Shown here one piece after another: positions 17,201-25,289 of a DNA stretch of 64,000 nt. The DNA is from Acuticoccus mangrovi (GTDB lineage Bacteria > Pseudomonadota > Alphaproteobacteria > Rhizobiales > Amorphaceae). The notes beneath the pieces were generated by a model. That model saw only the letters and a list, made by a program, of their open reading frames with translations. It did no database searches and was not told the origin of the DNA. How positions within the stretch are numbered: position 1 is the stretch's first letter; every line of letters begins with the position of its first letter. Location of the stretch: NCBI RefSeq assembly GCF_016411865.1, contig NZ_JAEKJA010000011.1:62001-126000 (forward strand), in the 5' to 3' direction. Both the position numbers and the translations under genes were made by a program.

Positions 17201-18028
17201 ATGAGCGCTGTCGCCGCAGAGGCCTCGACCGGCCGCTACGAAACCATCCGCATCGCCGACCCCGTCGCCCGGCCGACCAAGATCGCGGCCAAGGAGGTGT
17301 ACGTCCACTACGGTGCGAAGGAGGCGCTGCACCACGTCTCCATCGACATCCCGGCACAGGCGGTCACCGCCTTCATCGGCCCGTCCGGCTGCGGCAAGTC
17401 CACCTTCCTGCGCTGCTTCAACCGGATGAACGACACCATCGAGAACTGCCGCGTCGACGGCGTGCTCGACATGGAGGGCGAGGACCTCAACGACCACTCG
17501 CTCGACGTGGTGCTGTTGCGTGCCCGCGTCGGCATGGTGTTCCAGAAGCCGAACCCGTTCCCGAAGTCGATCTTCGAGAACATCGCCTACGGCCCGCGCA
17601 TCCACGGCGTCGCCCAGGACAAGGCACACCTTCAGGAGATCGTCGAGACCAGCCTGAAGAAGGCGGGGCTCTGGGAGGAGGTGAAGGACCGCCTCAACGA
17701 GCCCGGCACCGGCCTCTCCGGCGGTCAGCAGCAGCGGCTGTGCATCGCCCGCGCCATCGCCGTCAGCCCCGAGGTCATCCTGATGGACGAGCCCTGCTCG
17801 GCGCTCGACCCCATCGCCACCGCCAAGGTGGAGGAGCTCATCGGCGAGCTGCGTCAGAACTACACCATCATCATCGTGACGCACTCGATGAGCCAGGCGC
17901 AGCGCGTCAGCCAGCGCACGGCCTACTTCCATCTCGGCTATCTTGTGGAAGAGGGACCAACCGAGTCTATTTTCAACAATCCTCAGGAAAAGCGGACCAA
18001 AGATTACATAACGGGCGTCTTCGGCTGA
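17201..18028 (+). CDS. pstB: Phosphate ABC transporter ATP-binding protein PstB
   Basis: PstB powers phosphate import and relays transporter state to PhoR with PhoU. The 275-residue product has Walker [10 protein letters not shown] at 60-68, the Q-loop in [18 protein letters not shown], signature [14 protein letters not shown], Walker [14 protein letters not shown] and the switch histidine in IIVTHSM. The FNRMNDT and RVDGVL segments after Walker A are typical of PstB. I used the ATG at 17201, 23 bases after the pstA stop, with the purine-rich GAGAAGGA just upstream. A much longer open frame upstream is an antiphase shadow of pstA. Length is normal with a short N-terminal extension. Confidence 0.96.
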   Translation: MSAVAAEASTGRYETIRIADPVARPTKIAAKEVYVHYGAKEALHHVSIDIPAQAVTAFIGPSGCGKSTFLRCFNRMNDTIENCRVDGVLDMEGEDLNDHSLDVVLLRARVGMVFQKPNPFPKSIFENIAYGPRIHGVAQDKAHLQEIVETSLKKAGLWEEVKDRLNEPGTGLSGGQQQRLCIARAIAVSPEVILMDEPCSALDPIATAKVEELIGELRQNYTIIIVTHSMSQAQRVSQRTAYFHLGYLVEEGPTESIFNNPQEKRTKDYITGVFG

Positions 18029-18062
18029 GCGGGACGCCCGCTATGCGTCAAGGAGTGAACGA

Positions 18063-18791
18063 GTGGTGCAGTCCATGGGTAGCCGGCAGCGCGAGCTGCA
18101 GACGCTGGCAGGCGAGATCGCGGAGATGGGCGGTCTCGCCGAACGCCTCGTCATGGAGAGCGTCACGGCGCTGACGCGGATCGATCCCGCCCGGGCGCGG
18201 CGCGTGATCGCCGACGATCAGCGCCTCGATGCGATGCAGCGGCGGGTGGAGAACCATGCGGTGGAGCTGATCGCGGCCCACCGCCCGACCGACAAGCCCC
18301 TGCGCGAGCTGGTGGCGGCGCTGCGCATCTCCTCCGACCTCGAGCGGGTCGGCGATCTCGCGAAGAACAACGCCAAGCGCGTGCTCGCCATCGAGGGGCG
18401 GGCCCATCCCCCGCGCGTCGCCCTCGGCGTGGAGCACATGTCCGACATCGCGCTCGAGCAGCTGAAGTCGGTGCTGGACGCCTTCACCAGCCAGGACCTT
18501 TCGGCCGCGCTCGACGTGCGCAACCGCGACGACGAGGTCGACGCGATCTACACCTCGATCTTCCGCGAGCTCCTCACCTACATGATGGAGGATCCGCGCA
18601 ACATCACCTTCTGCACCCACCTCCTGTTCTGCGCCAAGAACATCGAGCGGATCGGCGACCACGCCACCAACATCGCCGAGAACATCCACTATCTGGTCAC
18701 CGGTGAGCAGCCCCACGAGGCCCGCGTGAAAGCCGACACCTCGAGCTACCTGCCCTCCAGCTTTTCCGAGACCCCGCCCGGGAGTGCCTGA
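18063..18791 (+). CDS. phoU: Phosphate signalling complex protein PhoU
   Basis: PhoU links Pst transporter activity to PhoR and represses the Pho response when phosphate is plentiful. The 242-residue helical protein contains the two PhoU repeats with the metal-binding signatures ISSDLERVGDLAKNNAKR (residues about 84-101) and CAKNIERIGDHATNIAE (about 194-210). The GTG at 18063 is supported by AGGAG at 18051-18055, 7 bases upstream; a second GTG follows and an ATG lies at 18075. It is 34 bases after pstB, and phoB begins 2 bases past its stop. Confidence 0.95.
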   Translation: MVQSMGSRQRELQTLAGEIAEMGGLAERLVMESVTALTRIDPARARRVIADDQRLDAMQRRVENHAVELIAAHRPTDKPLRELVAALRISSDLERVGDLAKNNAKRVLAIEGRAHPPRVALGVEHMSDIALEQLKSVLDAFTSQDLSAALDVRNRDDEVDAIYTSIFRELLTYMMEDPRNITFCTHLLFCAKNIERIGDHATNIAENIHYLVTGEQPHEARVKADTSSYLPSSFSETPPGSA

Positions 18792-18793
18792 GA

Positions 18794-19489
18794 TTGCCTA
18801 GGGTGATGATCGTGGAGGACGAGGAGCCGCTCGTTCTCCTGCTGCGCTACAACCTCGAGGCCGACGGCTATGCCGTCGAGACCTGCACGCGCGGCGACGA
18901 AGCCGAGCTGCGCCTCCTCGAGGAGCTTCCCGACGTTCTGGTGCTCGACTGGATGCTGCCGGGCCTCTCCGGCATCGAGCTCTGCCGTCGGCTGCGCTCG
19001 CGGCCGCAGTCGGAGCACCTGCCCATCGTCATGCTGACGGCGCGCGGGGAGGAGACCGAGCGCATCCGTGGTCTCGCCACCGGGGCCGACGACTACGTGG
19101 TGAAGCCCTTCTCGACGCCGGAGCTGATGGCCCGCATCCGCGCCATCCTGCGCCGCTCCAAGCCGGAGGTGGTGTCGAGCATGCTGCGCGCCGGCGACAT
19201 CGAGCTCGACCGGACCACCCATCGGGTGCGGCGGGCGGCGCGCGAGATCCATCTCGGCCCCACCGAGTTCCGCCTGCTCGAGTTCCTGATGCAGTCGCCG
19301 GGCCGCGTGTTCTCGCGCGAGCAGCTTCTCGACGGGGTCTGGGGGCGCGACGTCTACGTCGACGAGCGGACGGTCGACGTCCACATCGGCCGATTGCGCA
19401 AGGCGATCAACAAAGGGAAGGCCCGTGATCCGATCCGGACCGTGCGCGGTGCGGGCTACGCCTTCAACGACCAGTTCGCCGCCCGCTGA
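18794..19489 (+). CDS. phoB: Phosphate regulon response regulator PhoB
   Basis: PhoB, once phosphorylated by PhoR, activates the Pho regulon. The 231-residue product has a receiver domain (1-120) with acidic pocket EDEE, phospho-acceptor D52 in LVLDWMLPG, conserved LTARG and VVKPFS, then an OmpR-type winged helix domain (130-228) ending RTVRGAGYAF. The start is TTG at 18794, giving LPRVMIVEDEEP, with GGGAG 9 bases upstream and the phoU stop only 2 bases before. No ATG closer than the internal VMIVEDE methionine exists, which would cut into the first beta strand. This closes the phosphate operon. Confidence 0.95.
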   Translation: MPRVMIVEDEEPLVLLLRYNLEADGYAVETCTRGDEAELRLLEELPDVLVLDWMLPGLSGIELCRRLRSRPQSEHLPIVMLTARGEETERIRGLATGADDYVVKPFSTPELMARIRAILRRSKPEVVSSMLRAGDIELDRTTHRVRRAAREIHLGPTEFRLLEFLMQSPGRVFSREQLLDGVWGRDVYVDERTVDVHIGRLRKAINKGKARDPIRTVRGAGYAFNDQFAAR

Positions 19490-19562
19490 CCGGCGTGGCC
19501 CCGTGCACCGGCCTCGATGGCGCCGTGGCGGCGAGACGGCCCGGCGACGCCGCGGCTTCGCC

Positions 19563-20057
19563 TCAGGCGTTTTCCTTGGGCTTGCGTGCCCGCGCGGGGA
19601 AGGCCTGCTCGGCATGCGCCCGGCAGTAGACCTCACCGGCGGCCGTGCGCGCGCCGCAGAAGCGGAAGTTGGCGTCCGACGGATCGCCGATCGGCCAACG
19701 GCAGCAGGAATGGGTCAGTTCGAGCAGCGTGACGCCGCCGTGCAGGGAGACGATCTCGGCCTCCGGCAGCACCACCGGGGCCGGAAGCTCGCGCTCGACC
19801 ACCTTGACCGCGGTGGCGCCCACGGCCATCACCCGCGCCGGCGCCGGCTGGGCGGGTCGCTGCGGCGCGACCGGCGCGCGCTTGGCCGGTGTCCGCGCCT
19901 TCGGCGACTTCACCCGCCCCGACAGTCCCAGCCGGTGGATCTTGCCGATCACCGCGTTGCGGCTGACGCCTCCGAGCGCCGTTGCAATCTGCGAGGCCGA
20001 CAGCCCGTCCGCCCACAATTTCCGCAAGGTCTCGATGCGATCATCGGTCCAGCTCAT
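19563..20057 (-). CDS. gcrA: Cell cycle regulator GcrA
   Basis: GcrA is an alphaproteobacterial transcription factor that binds sigma-70 RNA polymerase and acts at promoters carrying CcrM-methylated GANTC sites. The 164-residue protein starts MSWTDDRIETLRKLWADGLS, with the characteristic N-terminal helix-turn-helix including QIATALGGVSRNAVIGKIHR (about 23-42). A basic Ala/Pro linker follows, then the conserved Cys-containing tail CCRWPIGDP, FRFCGAR and YCRAHAEQAF. The ATG at 20057 matches the family N-terminus; an extension of 20 codons upstream does not. It converges on phoB and diverges from argD across a region rich in GANTC. Confidence 0.96.
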   Translation of the reverse strand: MSWTDDRIETLRKLWADGLSASQIATALGGVSRNAVIGKIHRLGLSGRVKSPKARTPAKRAPVAPQRPAQPAPARVMAVGATAVKVVERELPAPVVLPEAEIVSLHGGVTLLELTHSCCRWPIGDPSDANFRFCGARTAAGEVYCRAHAEQAFPARARKPKENA

Positions 20058-20093
20058 CGGGTCTACCCCCTTTGTCCACCGGCGACCCACAGC

Positions 20094-20239
20094 GAATCCA
20101 CAAGCACACGCCGACATGCGGCGCGAAGCTTCGCGACAATCCGTGAATGCTGTGGGGCACGCGACTCAGTGCCTTGGATGAGCGAATCGTACGAAATTTG
20201 GCGAATCAGCGTCTACCGAGGCGGACTCCGCCCGGACTC
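20094..20239. promoter_or_regulatory. Cluster of six GANTC sites between gcrA and argD
   Basis: GANTC occurs at 20094, 20163, 20184, 20203, 20224 and 20235 (first base of each; GAATC three times, GACTC three times). The last five have start-to-start spacings of 21, 19, 21 and 11 bases, near whole helical turns. GANTC is the target of the cell-cycle DNA methyltransferase CcrM in this class, and GcrA reads its methylation. A hairpin GGCAC-N8-GTGCC (20156-20173) overlaps one site. This 281-base gap holds the divergent gcrA and argD promoters; I could not fix their -10/-35 elements. Confidence 0.6.
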
Positions 20240-20338
20240 GAACCTTGCTTTTTCCCCAACCATCGGAAACAAGACGCGCCTGTTCCGCATCAGACACACG
20301 ATAGATGTGGACAAGACCAGCAAAGGCCGATCAACGCC

Positions 20339-21538
20339 ATGACCGCGAGCTCTCTCTTTCAGACCTACAACCGCGCCAACCTCTCTTTCGAGAAGGGCGA
20401 GGGCGTGTGGCTTGAGGGCTCGGACGGGCGACGATATCTCGACATGGGCGCCGGCATCGCCGTGACCGCCCTCGGCCATGCCCATCCGCACCTCGTCGAA
20501 AAGCTGCAGGAGGCGGTGGCCGGCGTGTGGCACACGTCCAACCTGTTCCGCATTCCGGAGCAGGAGCGGCTTGCCGACCGCCTGGTGGCGGCGACCTTCG
20601 CCGACAAGGTGTTCTTCTGCAACTCGGGGGCGGAGGCCAACGAGGCGGCGATCAAGGCCGCCCGGCGTTACCACTATGTGAAGGGCGCGCCCGAACGCTG
20701 GCGCATCGTCACCATCGAAGGCGCCTTCCACGGCCGCACCCTCGGCACCATCGCCGCCGGCGGCTCGCCGAAATATCTCGAAGGCTTCGGCGAGCCCGCG
20801 CCCGGCTTCGACCAGGTGCCGTTCGGCGATTCGGAGGCGCTCAAGGCCGCCATCGGACCCGAGACGGCCGCCATCATGGTGGAACCGATCCAGGGCGAAA
20901 GCGGCATCCGCCCGTTCGACATCGCAGCGCTCCGGGAGATGCGCCGCCTGTGCGACGACAACGGCCTGCTCCTCATCTTCGACGAGGTGCAGACCGGCGT
21001 CGGCCGTCTCGGCACCCTCTTCGCCTATGAGACCATCGGCGTCACGCCGGACATTCTGACGTCGGCCAAGGGGCTCGGCGGCGGCTTTCCGATCGGGGCG
21101 TGCCTTGCGACCGACGACGCGGCCTCCGGCCTCGTCGCCGGCACCCACGGCACCACCTTCGGCGGCAACCGCCTCGCCGGCGCGGCGGGCAACGCCGTGC
21201 TCGACGTGGTGCTCGCCGACGGCTTCCTCGACGAGGTGAAGCGCAAGGGCCTCCTCGCCAAGCAGCTCCTCGCCGGGCTCGTCGACTCCCATCCCACCGT
21301 GTTCGAGCTCGTGCGCGGCGAGGGGCTGATGCTCGGCGTGAAGACCAAGGCGCCGCTCGGCGACGTGGTGGGGGCGGCGCGCGAAGCCGGCCTCCTGGTG
21401 ATTCCGGCGGGCGATTCCACGCTGCGCCTGCTGCCGCCCCTCATCGTCTCCGACGAGGAGATCAGGGAGGCCGTCAACCGCCTCGATGCGGCGGCGGGCG
21501 CGGTGGAAGCCGCAGCACAGAACGGTGCCGGCGCATGA
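20339..21538 (+). CDS. argD: Acetylornithine aminotransferase ArgD
   Basis: This PLP enzyme converts N-acetylglutamate semialdehyde to N-acetylornithine in arginine synthesis and may also serve in lysine synthesis. The 399-residue product shows [16 protein letters not shown] (94-109), FHGRTLG, D215 in [12 protein letters not shown] that contacts the PLP ring, and K244 in [14 protein letters not shown] for the internal aldimine. The ATG at 20339 gives [20 protein letters not shown], matching the family; an upstream frame of 64 codons overlaps the GANTC region and was rejected. Its stop shares ATGA with argF. Confidence 0.95.
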   Translation: MTASSLFQTYNRANLSFEKGEGVWLEGSDGRRYLDMGAGIAVTALGHAHPHLVEKLQEAVAGVWHTSNLFRIPEQERLADRLVAATFADKVFFCNSGAEANEAAIKAARRYHYVKGAPERWRIVTIEGAFHGRTLGTIAAGGSPKYLEGFGEPAPGFDQVPFGDSEALKAAIGPETAAIMVEPIQGESGIRPFDIAALREMRRLCDDNGLLLIFDEVQTGVGRLGTLFAYETIGVTPDILTSAKGLGGGFPIGACLATDDAASGLVAGTHGTTFGGNRLAGAAGNAVLDVVLADGFLDEVKRKGLLAKQLLAGLVDSHPTVFELVRGEGLMLGVKTKAPLGDVVGAAREAGLLVIPAGDSTLRLLPPLIVSDEEIREAVNRLDAAAGAVEAAAQNGAGA

Positions 21539-22443
21539 CGATCCGGCACTTTCTCGACATCGCATCCAACGAGGCCGCCACGCTCAGGACGATCCTCGAC
21601 AAGGCGCACCGGCTGAAGGCCGCCGGGCGCACGGCCGTGCCGGTCCTGTCCGGGAACACCCTCGCGATGCTGTTCGAGCGACCGTCGACGCGCACGCGCT
21701 TCTCCTTCGATCTCGCGATGCGCGAGATGGGAGGCGACACGATCGTCGCCTCCGGGGCGGAGATGCAGCTCGGGCGCGGCGAGTCGATGGCCGACACGGC
21801 CCGGGTGCTGTCGCGCTACGTGGATGCGGTGATGATCCGCATGCTCGACCACGACGACCTGCTGACGTTCGCCGAGAACGCCACGGTGCCGGTCATCAAC
21901 GGCCTCACCCGCCGGTCCCACCCCTGTCAGATCATCGCCGATCTGATGACCATCGAGGAGCGGCTCGGCGCCATCGGCGAGCGCACCGTCGCCTGGGTGG
22001 GCGACGGCAACAACGTCGCCACCACCTTCCTGGAGGCGGCCGAGCGGCTCGGCTTCAAGATGCGCCTCGCGATGCCGGTGGACTTCGCGATCCCCGAGTC
22101 GCGCATCATCGCCGCCCGCACCGCCGGCGCCGAGGTGACGGTGACCACGAGCCCCGCCGAGGCGGTCAACGGCGCCGACGTCGTCGTCACCGACGCCTGG
22201 GTGTCGATGGGCGACGAGGACGAGGAGCGCCGCCGCGAGACCTTCGGCCCCTATCAGGTCGACGAGGCGCTGATGGGCAAGGCCGCGCCGGAGGCGATCT
22301 TCCTCCACTGCCTGCCCGCCCACCGCGGCGAGGAGGTGACCGACGCGGTGATGGACGGCCCCCGCTCCGCCGTGTTCGACGAGGCGGAAAACCGCGTGCA
22401 CGCCCAGAAGGCCGTGCTCGCCTGGTGCTTCGGCGTCATCTGA
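21535..22443 (+). CDS. argF: Ornithine carbamoyltransferase ArgF
   Basis: The enzyme condenses ornithine with carbamoyl phosphate to citrulline. The 302-residue product has all diagnostic motifs: carbamoyl-phosphate loop STRTR (51-55), HPCQ (129-132), the ornithine-binding DAWVSMGDE (230-238) and HCLPAHRG (258-265). Length is normal. The ATG overlaps the argD stop as ATGA, so the two arginine genes are translationally coupled. It converges on tsaD, with 63 bases between the stops that hold a GC-rich hairpin and short tandem repeats. Confidence 0.96.
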   Translation: MTIRHFLDIASNEAATLRTILDKAHRLKAAGRTAVPVLSGNTLAMLFERPSTRTRFSFDLAMREMGGDTIVASGAEMQLGRGESMADTARVLSRYVDAVMIRMLDHDDLLTFAENATVPVINGLTRRSHPCQIIADLMTIEERLGAIGERTVAWVGDGNNVATTFLEAAERLGFKMRLAMPVDFAIPESRIIAARTAGAEVTVTTSPAEAVNGADVVVTDAWVSMGDEDEERRRETFGPYQVDEALMGKAAPEAIFLHCLPAHRGEEVTDAVMDGPRSAVFDEAENRVHAQKAVLAWCFGVI

Positions 22444-22452
22444 CGCGCGACC

Positions 22453-22476
22453 GGAGGGGGTGGCGACGCCCCCTCC
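22453..22476. terminator. Bidirectional GC-rich hairpin between argF and tsaD
   Basis: GGAGGGGG (22453-22460) pairs perfectly with CCCCCTCC (22469-22476) across an 8-base loop. It lies between two convergent stops, where a shared terminator is expected. Neither strand has a U-tract after the stem, so efficiency is uncertain. The 3' arm is also part of the tandem repeat described separately. Confidence 0.45.
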
Positions 22477-22509
22477 CTCACGCCCCCTCTCTCACGGCCC
22501 CTTCGCTCA
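22467..22509. repeat. Three tandem imperfect 14-15-base repeats
   Basis: Units CGCCCCCTCCCTCA (22467-22480), CGCCCCCTCTCTCA (22481-22494) and CGGCCCCTTCGCTCA (22495-22509) follow each other directly. The last unit contains the tsaD stop codon (22507-22509, read on the minus strand), so the repeat reaches into the gene end. Such short arrays usually arise by slippage. Confidence 0.6.
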
Positions 22510-23613
22510 CGCCTTCGCGCCGCGCTTGCCCGCACCGATGAGAGGCGCCGCCGCACCGTCGAGCGGCCAGCGCGAGCGCACCCTCGTCTCGATGCCGTCC
22601 GCCGATCCCGCCGCCCGCCGCTCGATGGCGGCGTAGGCGATCATCGCGCCGTTGTCGGTGCAGAGCCGCAGCGGCGGGGCGACGAAGGCCGTGCCGGCCC
22701 GCTCGGCGACCCCCGCGAGCGCCGCCCGCAGGACCCCGTTCGCCGCGACGCCACCGGCGACGACGAGCGCCGTCGGGGCCGTCCCCGCCTCGGCGGCGAA
22801 CGCCTCGAGCGCCCTCGCCGCCTTGAGGGTGAGGAGACGGGCCACCGCATCCTGGAAGGAAGCGCAGATGTCCGCGACGTCGGTCTCGGTGAGCGGCGCC
22901 GCCCGCTCGGCCGCGAGGCGCACCGCCGTCTTCAGGCCGGCGAAGGAGAGGTCGCACCCCTCCCGGCGGGCGAGCGGGGTCGGAAAGTCGAAGCGCTTCG
23001 GATCGCCGGAGCGTGCCGCCCGCTCCACCGCCGGCCCGCCCGGATAGGCGAGCCCCAGAAGCTTCGCCGTCTTGTCGAAGGCCTCGCCGGCGGCGTCGTC
23101 GATGGTGCCGCCGAGGCGGCGATAGTCGCCCGGCCCGATCACCGCCACGAACTGGGCGTGGCCGCCCGACAACAGGGCGACGCAGTAGGGGAAGGCGACG
23201 CCGTCGGTGAGGCGGGGCGTCAGGACGTGGGCCTCGAGGTGGTTGACGGCGACGAAGGGGAGCCCCGCCGCGCGCGCCACCGCCTTGCCGAAGGTCGCCC
23301 CCACGAGGAGGCCGCCGAGAAGCCCCGGCCCGGCCGTCGCCGCCACCGCATCGAGCGCGCCGAGGTCGACACCCGCCTGGTCGAGCGCCTCGGCGGCGAC
23401 CTTGTCGATGGTCTCGCCGTGAGCGCGCGCGGCGATCTCCGGCACCACGCCGCCATAGGCCTCGTGGAGATCGATCTGGCTCCACACCACGTCGGCGAGG
23501 ATGCGCGCCGCGCCCGGCCGCCCGGCGACCACGGCGACGGCACATTCATCGCAGCTCGTCTCGATGCCGAGCACCAAGGGTTCCGCCTGCCCGGCGGCTC
23601 CTTTATGGTCCAT
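22507..23613 (-). CDS. tsaD: tRNA N6-adenosine threonylcarbamoyltransferase TsaD
   Basis: TsaD transfers threonylcarbamoyl to A37 of ANN-reading tRNAs; its partner TsaE is fused to a kinase at 7-8 kb in this window. The 368-residue product has [16 protein letters not shown] near the start, the metal-binding HLEAH at 125-129, LSGGHAQ, and [11 protein letters not shown] near the end. I took the ATG at 23613 ([18 protein letters not shown]); a longer frame upstream is a shadow of hemC. It diverges from hemC with only about 30 bases between starts, an order found widely in this group, so the two promoters must overlap coding sequence or each other. Confidence 0.95.
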   Translation of the reverse strand: MDHKGAAGQAEPLVLGIETSCDECAVAVVAGRPGAARILADVVWSQIDLHEAYGGVVPEIAARAHGETIDKVAAEALDQAGVDLGALDAVAATAGPGLLGGLLVGATFGKAVARAAGLPFVAVNHLEAHVLTPRLTDGVAFPYCVALLSGGHAQFVAVIGPGDYRRLGGTIDDAAGEAFDKTAKLLGLAYPGGPAVERAARSGDPKRFDFPTPLARREGCDLSFAGLKTAVRLAAERAAPLTETDVADICASFQDAVARLLTLKAARALEAFAAEAGTAPTALVVAGGVAANGVLRAALAGVAERAGTAFVAPPLRLCTDNGAMIAYAAIERRAAGSADGIETRVRSRWPLDGAAAPLIGAGKRGAKA

Positions 23614-23643
23614 GAGATCGGTCACGTTCGCGGCAAGGTCCTT

Positions 23644-24558
23644 GTGAAGCCCATCAGAATCGGCACGCGCGGCAGCCCGCTTGCCCTCGCTCAAGCGCAG
23701 ATGGTGGCGGAGGCCCTCGCCGCCAACGCGATGGGCGAGACGGAAATCGTCGTGATCCGTACCACGGGCGACAGGGTTCTCGATCGCCCGCTGTCCGAGA
23801 TCGGCGGCAAGGGCCTCTTTACCAAGGAAATCGAGGAAGCGCTGCTCGACGGGCGGATCGACTGCGCCGTCCACTCGGCGAAGGACCTCGAGACGGTGCT
23901 GCCGGCCTCCCTCACGATCGGCGCCTTCCTGCCGCGCGAGGACGTGCGCGACGTCTTCATCGGCCGCGACGGCGCCCGCCTCGCCGAGCTGCCCGAGGGG
24001 TCGCTCGTCGGCACCGCCTCGCTCCGGCGGCAGGCGCTGGTGCGGCGCGCCCGTCCCGATCTGCGCGTCGCCGTGCTGCGGGGCAACGTCCAGACCCGCC
24101 TCGCCAAGCTCGGGGCCGGCGAGTGCGACGGCACCCTCCTCGCCCTCGCCGGGCTGAAGCGGCTCGGCAACGAGAGCGTCGCCAGCGAGATCCTCGACCC
24201 TCGCCGCTTCCCCCCCGCCTGCGGCCAGGGCGCCATCGCCGTGGAGATCCGCCGGGACGACGATCGCGCGGTCGACGCCCTCGCCCCGGTCAACGACCTC
24301 GCCACCGAGATCGCGCTGCATGCCGAGCGCGGCTTCCTCGCCGCCCTCGACGGGTCCTGCCGGACCCCCATCGCAGCGCTCGCCACGGTGGAGCACAAGA
24401 GCGTGAGCCTCATGGGCCTCGTCGCCTCGCCCGACGGCGAGCGGATCGAGGAGATCACCAGCCGCGGCGCCGCCACCGAGGCGGCGGAGATGGGCTATGA
24501 CGCCGGCAGGCGGCTGCGCGCGCGGGTCGGCGAGGACTTCTTCGCGGGGCTGGTGTGA
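23644..24558 (+). CDS. hemC: Hydroxymethylbilane synthase (porphobilinogen deaminase)
   Basis: HemC polymerises four porphobilinogens for haem and other tetrapyrroles. The 304-residue product starts [18 protein letters not shown] at a GTG (23644) preceded by AAGG; the ATG at 23604 is in frame but would overlap tsaD. Seen are [44 protein letters not shown] and the dipyrromethane-cofactor cysteine C239 in [11 protein letters not shown]. Length is normal. hemD follows with a GTGA overlap. Confidence 0.96.
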   Translation: MKPIRIGTRGSPLALAQAQMVAEALAANAMGETEIVVIRTTGDRVLDRPLSEIGGKGLFTKEIEEALLDGRIDCAVHSAKDLETVLPASLTIGAFLPREDVRDVFIGRDGARLAELPEGSLVGTASLRRQALVRRARPDLRVAVLRGNVQTRLAKLGAGECDGTLLALAGLKRLGNESVASEILDPRRFPPACGQGAIAVEIRRDDDRAVDALAPVNDLATEIALHAERGFLAALDGSCRTPIAALATVEHKSVSLMGLVASPDGERIEEITSRGAATEAAEMGYDAGRRLRARVGEDFFAGLV

Positions 24559-25238
24559 GCCTCGTCGTCGCCATCACGCGCCCGGAGCCGCAGGCGGCCG
24601 ACACCGCCCGCCGCGTCGCCGAGGCGGGCCATTTCCCCCTCCTCGCGCCGCTCTTCGAGATGACGCCGCTCGGCGATCCGGGCACGCCCGACGGGATCGG
24701 CGCGATCGCCGTCACGAGCCGCACCGGCGCCCGTCTCCTCGCGCACCACCCCGCCTTCCACCACCTGCCGGTATTCGCCGTGGGCGACGCGACGGCGGCA
24801 GAGGCCCGCCGCTCGGGCTTTCGCACCGTGCGCAGCGCGGCGGGCGACGTCGACGCCCTCTTCGCCCTCCTCGCCGAGGCCGAGGGTCCGATCGTCCACA
24901 TGACCGGCGAGGCGCACGCCGGCGACCTCGTGGAGCGCCTCATCGCGCGCGGCGAGAGGGCCGAGCGCCGCATCCTCTACCGCATGGCGCCCGCCGCCGG
25001 CCTGCCCGCCGCCGAACGGGTCGATGCGGTGATGCTGTTCTCCCCCCACGCCGCGACGCGCTACCGAGCGCTCGCGACGGAGCCGCCCTGGCGCCACGCG
25101 CCGTGCGTCGCCCTCTCCCCCGCCGTCGCGGCGCGCCTGCCCGAGAGCCTCGCCGTGACCGTCGCCGAGGCGCCCACCGAAGCGGCGGCCCTCGCCGCGC
25201 TCGCGACCCTTTCGGGGTCCGTCGCAAGTCCGGGCTGA
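24555..25238 (+). CDS. hemD: Uroporphyrinogen-III synthase
   Basis: HemD closes and inverts ring D to give uroporphyrinogen III. The family is poorly conserved in sequence; this 227-residue protein starts with GTG inside the GTGA overlap with hemC and shows the ITRPEPQA start, [30 protein letters not shown] and the late [11 protein letters not shown] segment typical of HemD. No signal peptide or membrane segment is present. The call rests on these motifs and on its place directly after hemC. The 51-base gap to hemY contains a 16-codon micro-ORF at 25243-25293 that shares ATGA with the hemY start. Confidence 0.9.
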   Translation: MSLVVAITRPEPQAADTARRVAEAGHFPLLAPLFEMTPLGDPGTPDGIGAIAVTSRTGARLLAHHPAFHHLPVFAVGDATAAEARRSGFRTVRSAAGDVDALFALLAEAEGPIVHMTGEAHAGDLVERLIARGERAERRILYRMAPAAGLPAAERVDAVMLFSPHAATRYRALATEPPWRHAPCVALSPAVAARLPESLAVTVAEAPTEAAALAALATLSGSVASPG

Positions 25239-25289
25239 AGCGATGCGTGCCGCCCTCAGCCGCCGCACAGCCTGCCGCGAGGGGAAGCC

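Noticed and set aside
20225-20250. tRNA-like T-arm (GGTTCGAGTCC on the minus strand) near 20234-20244
   Set aside because: The flanking bases do not form the 5-bp T-stem, and no acceptor stem, anticodon arm or D-arm can be built around it. The match comes from one of the GANTC sites.
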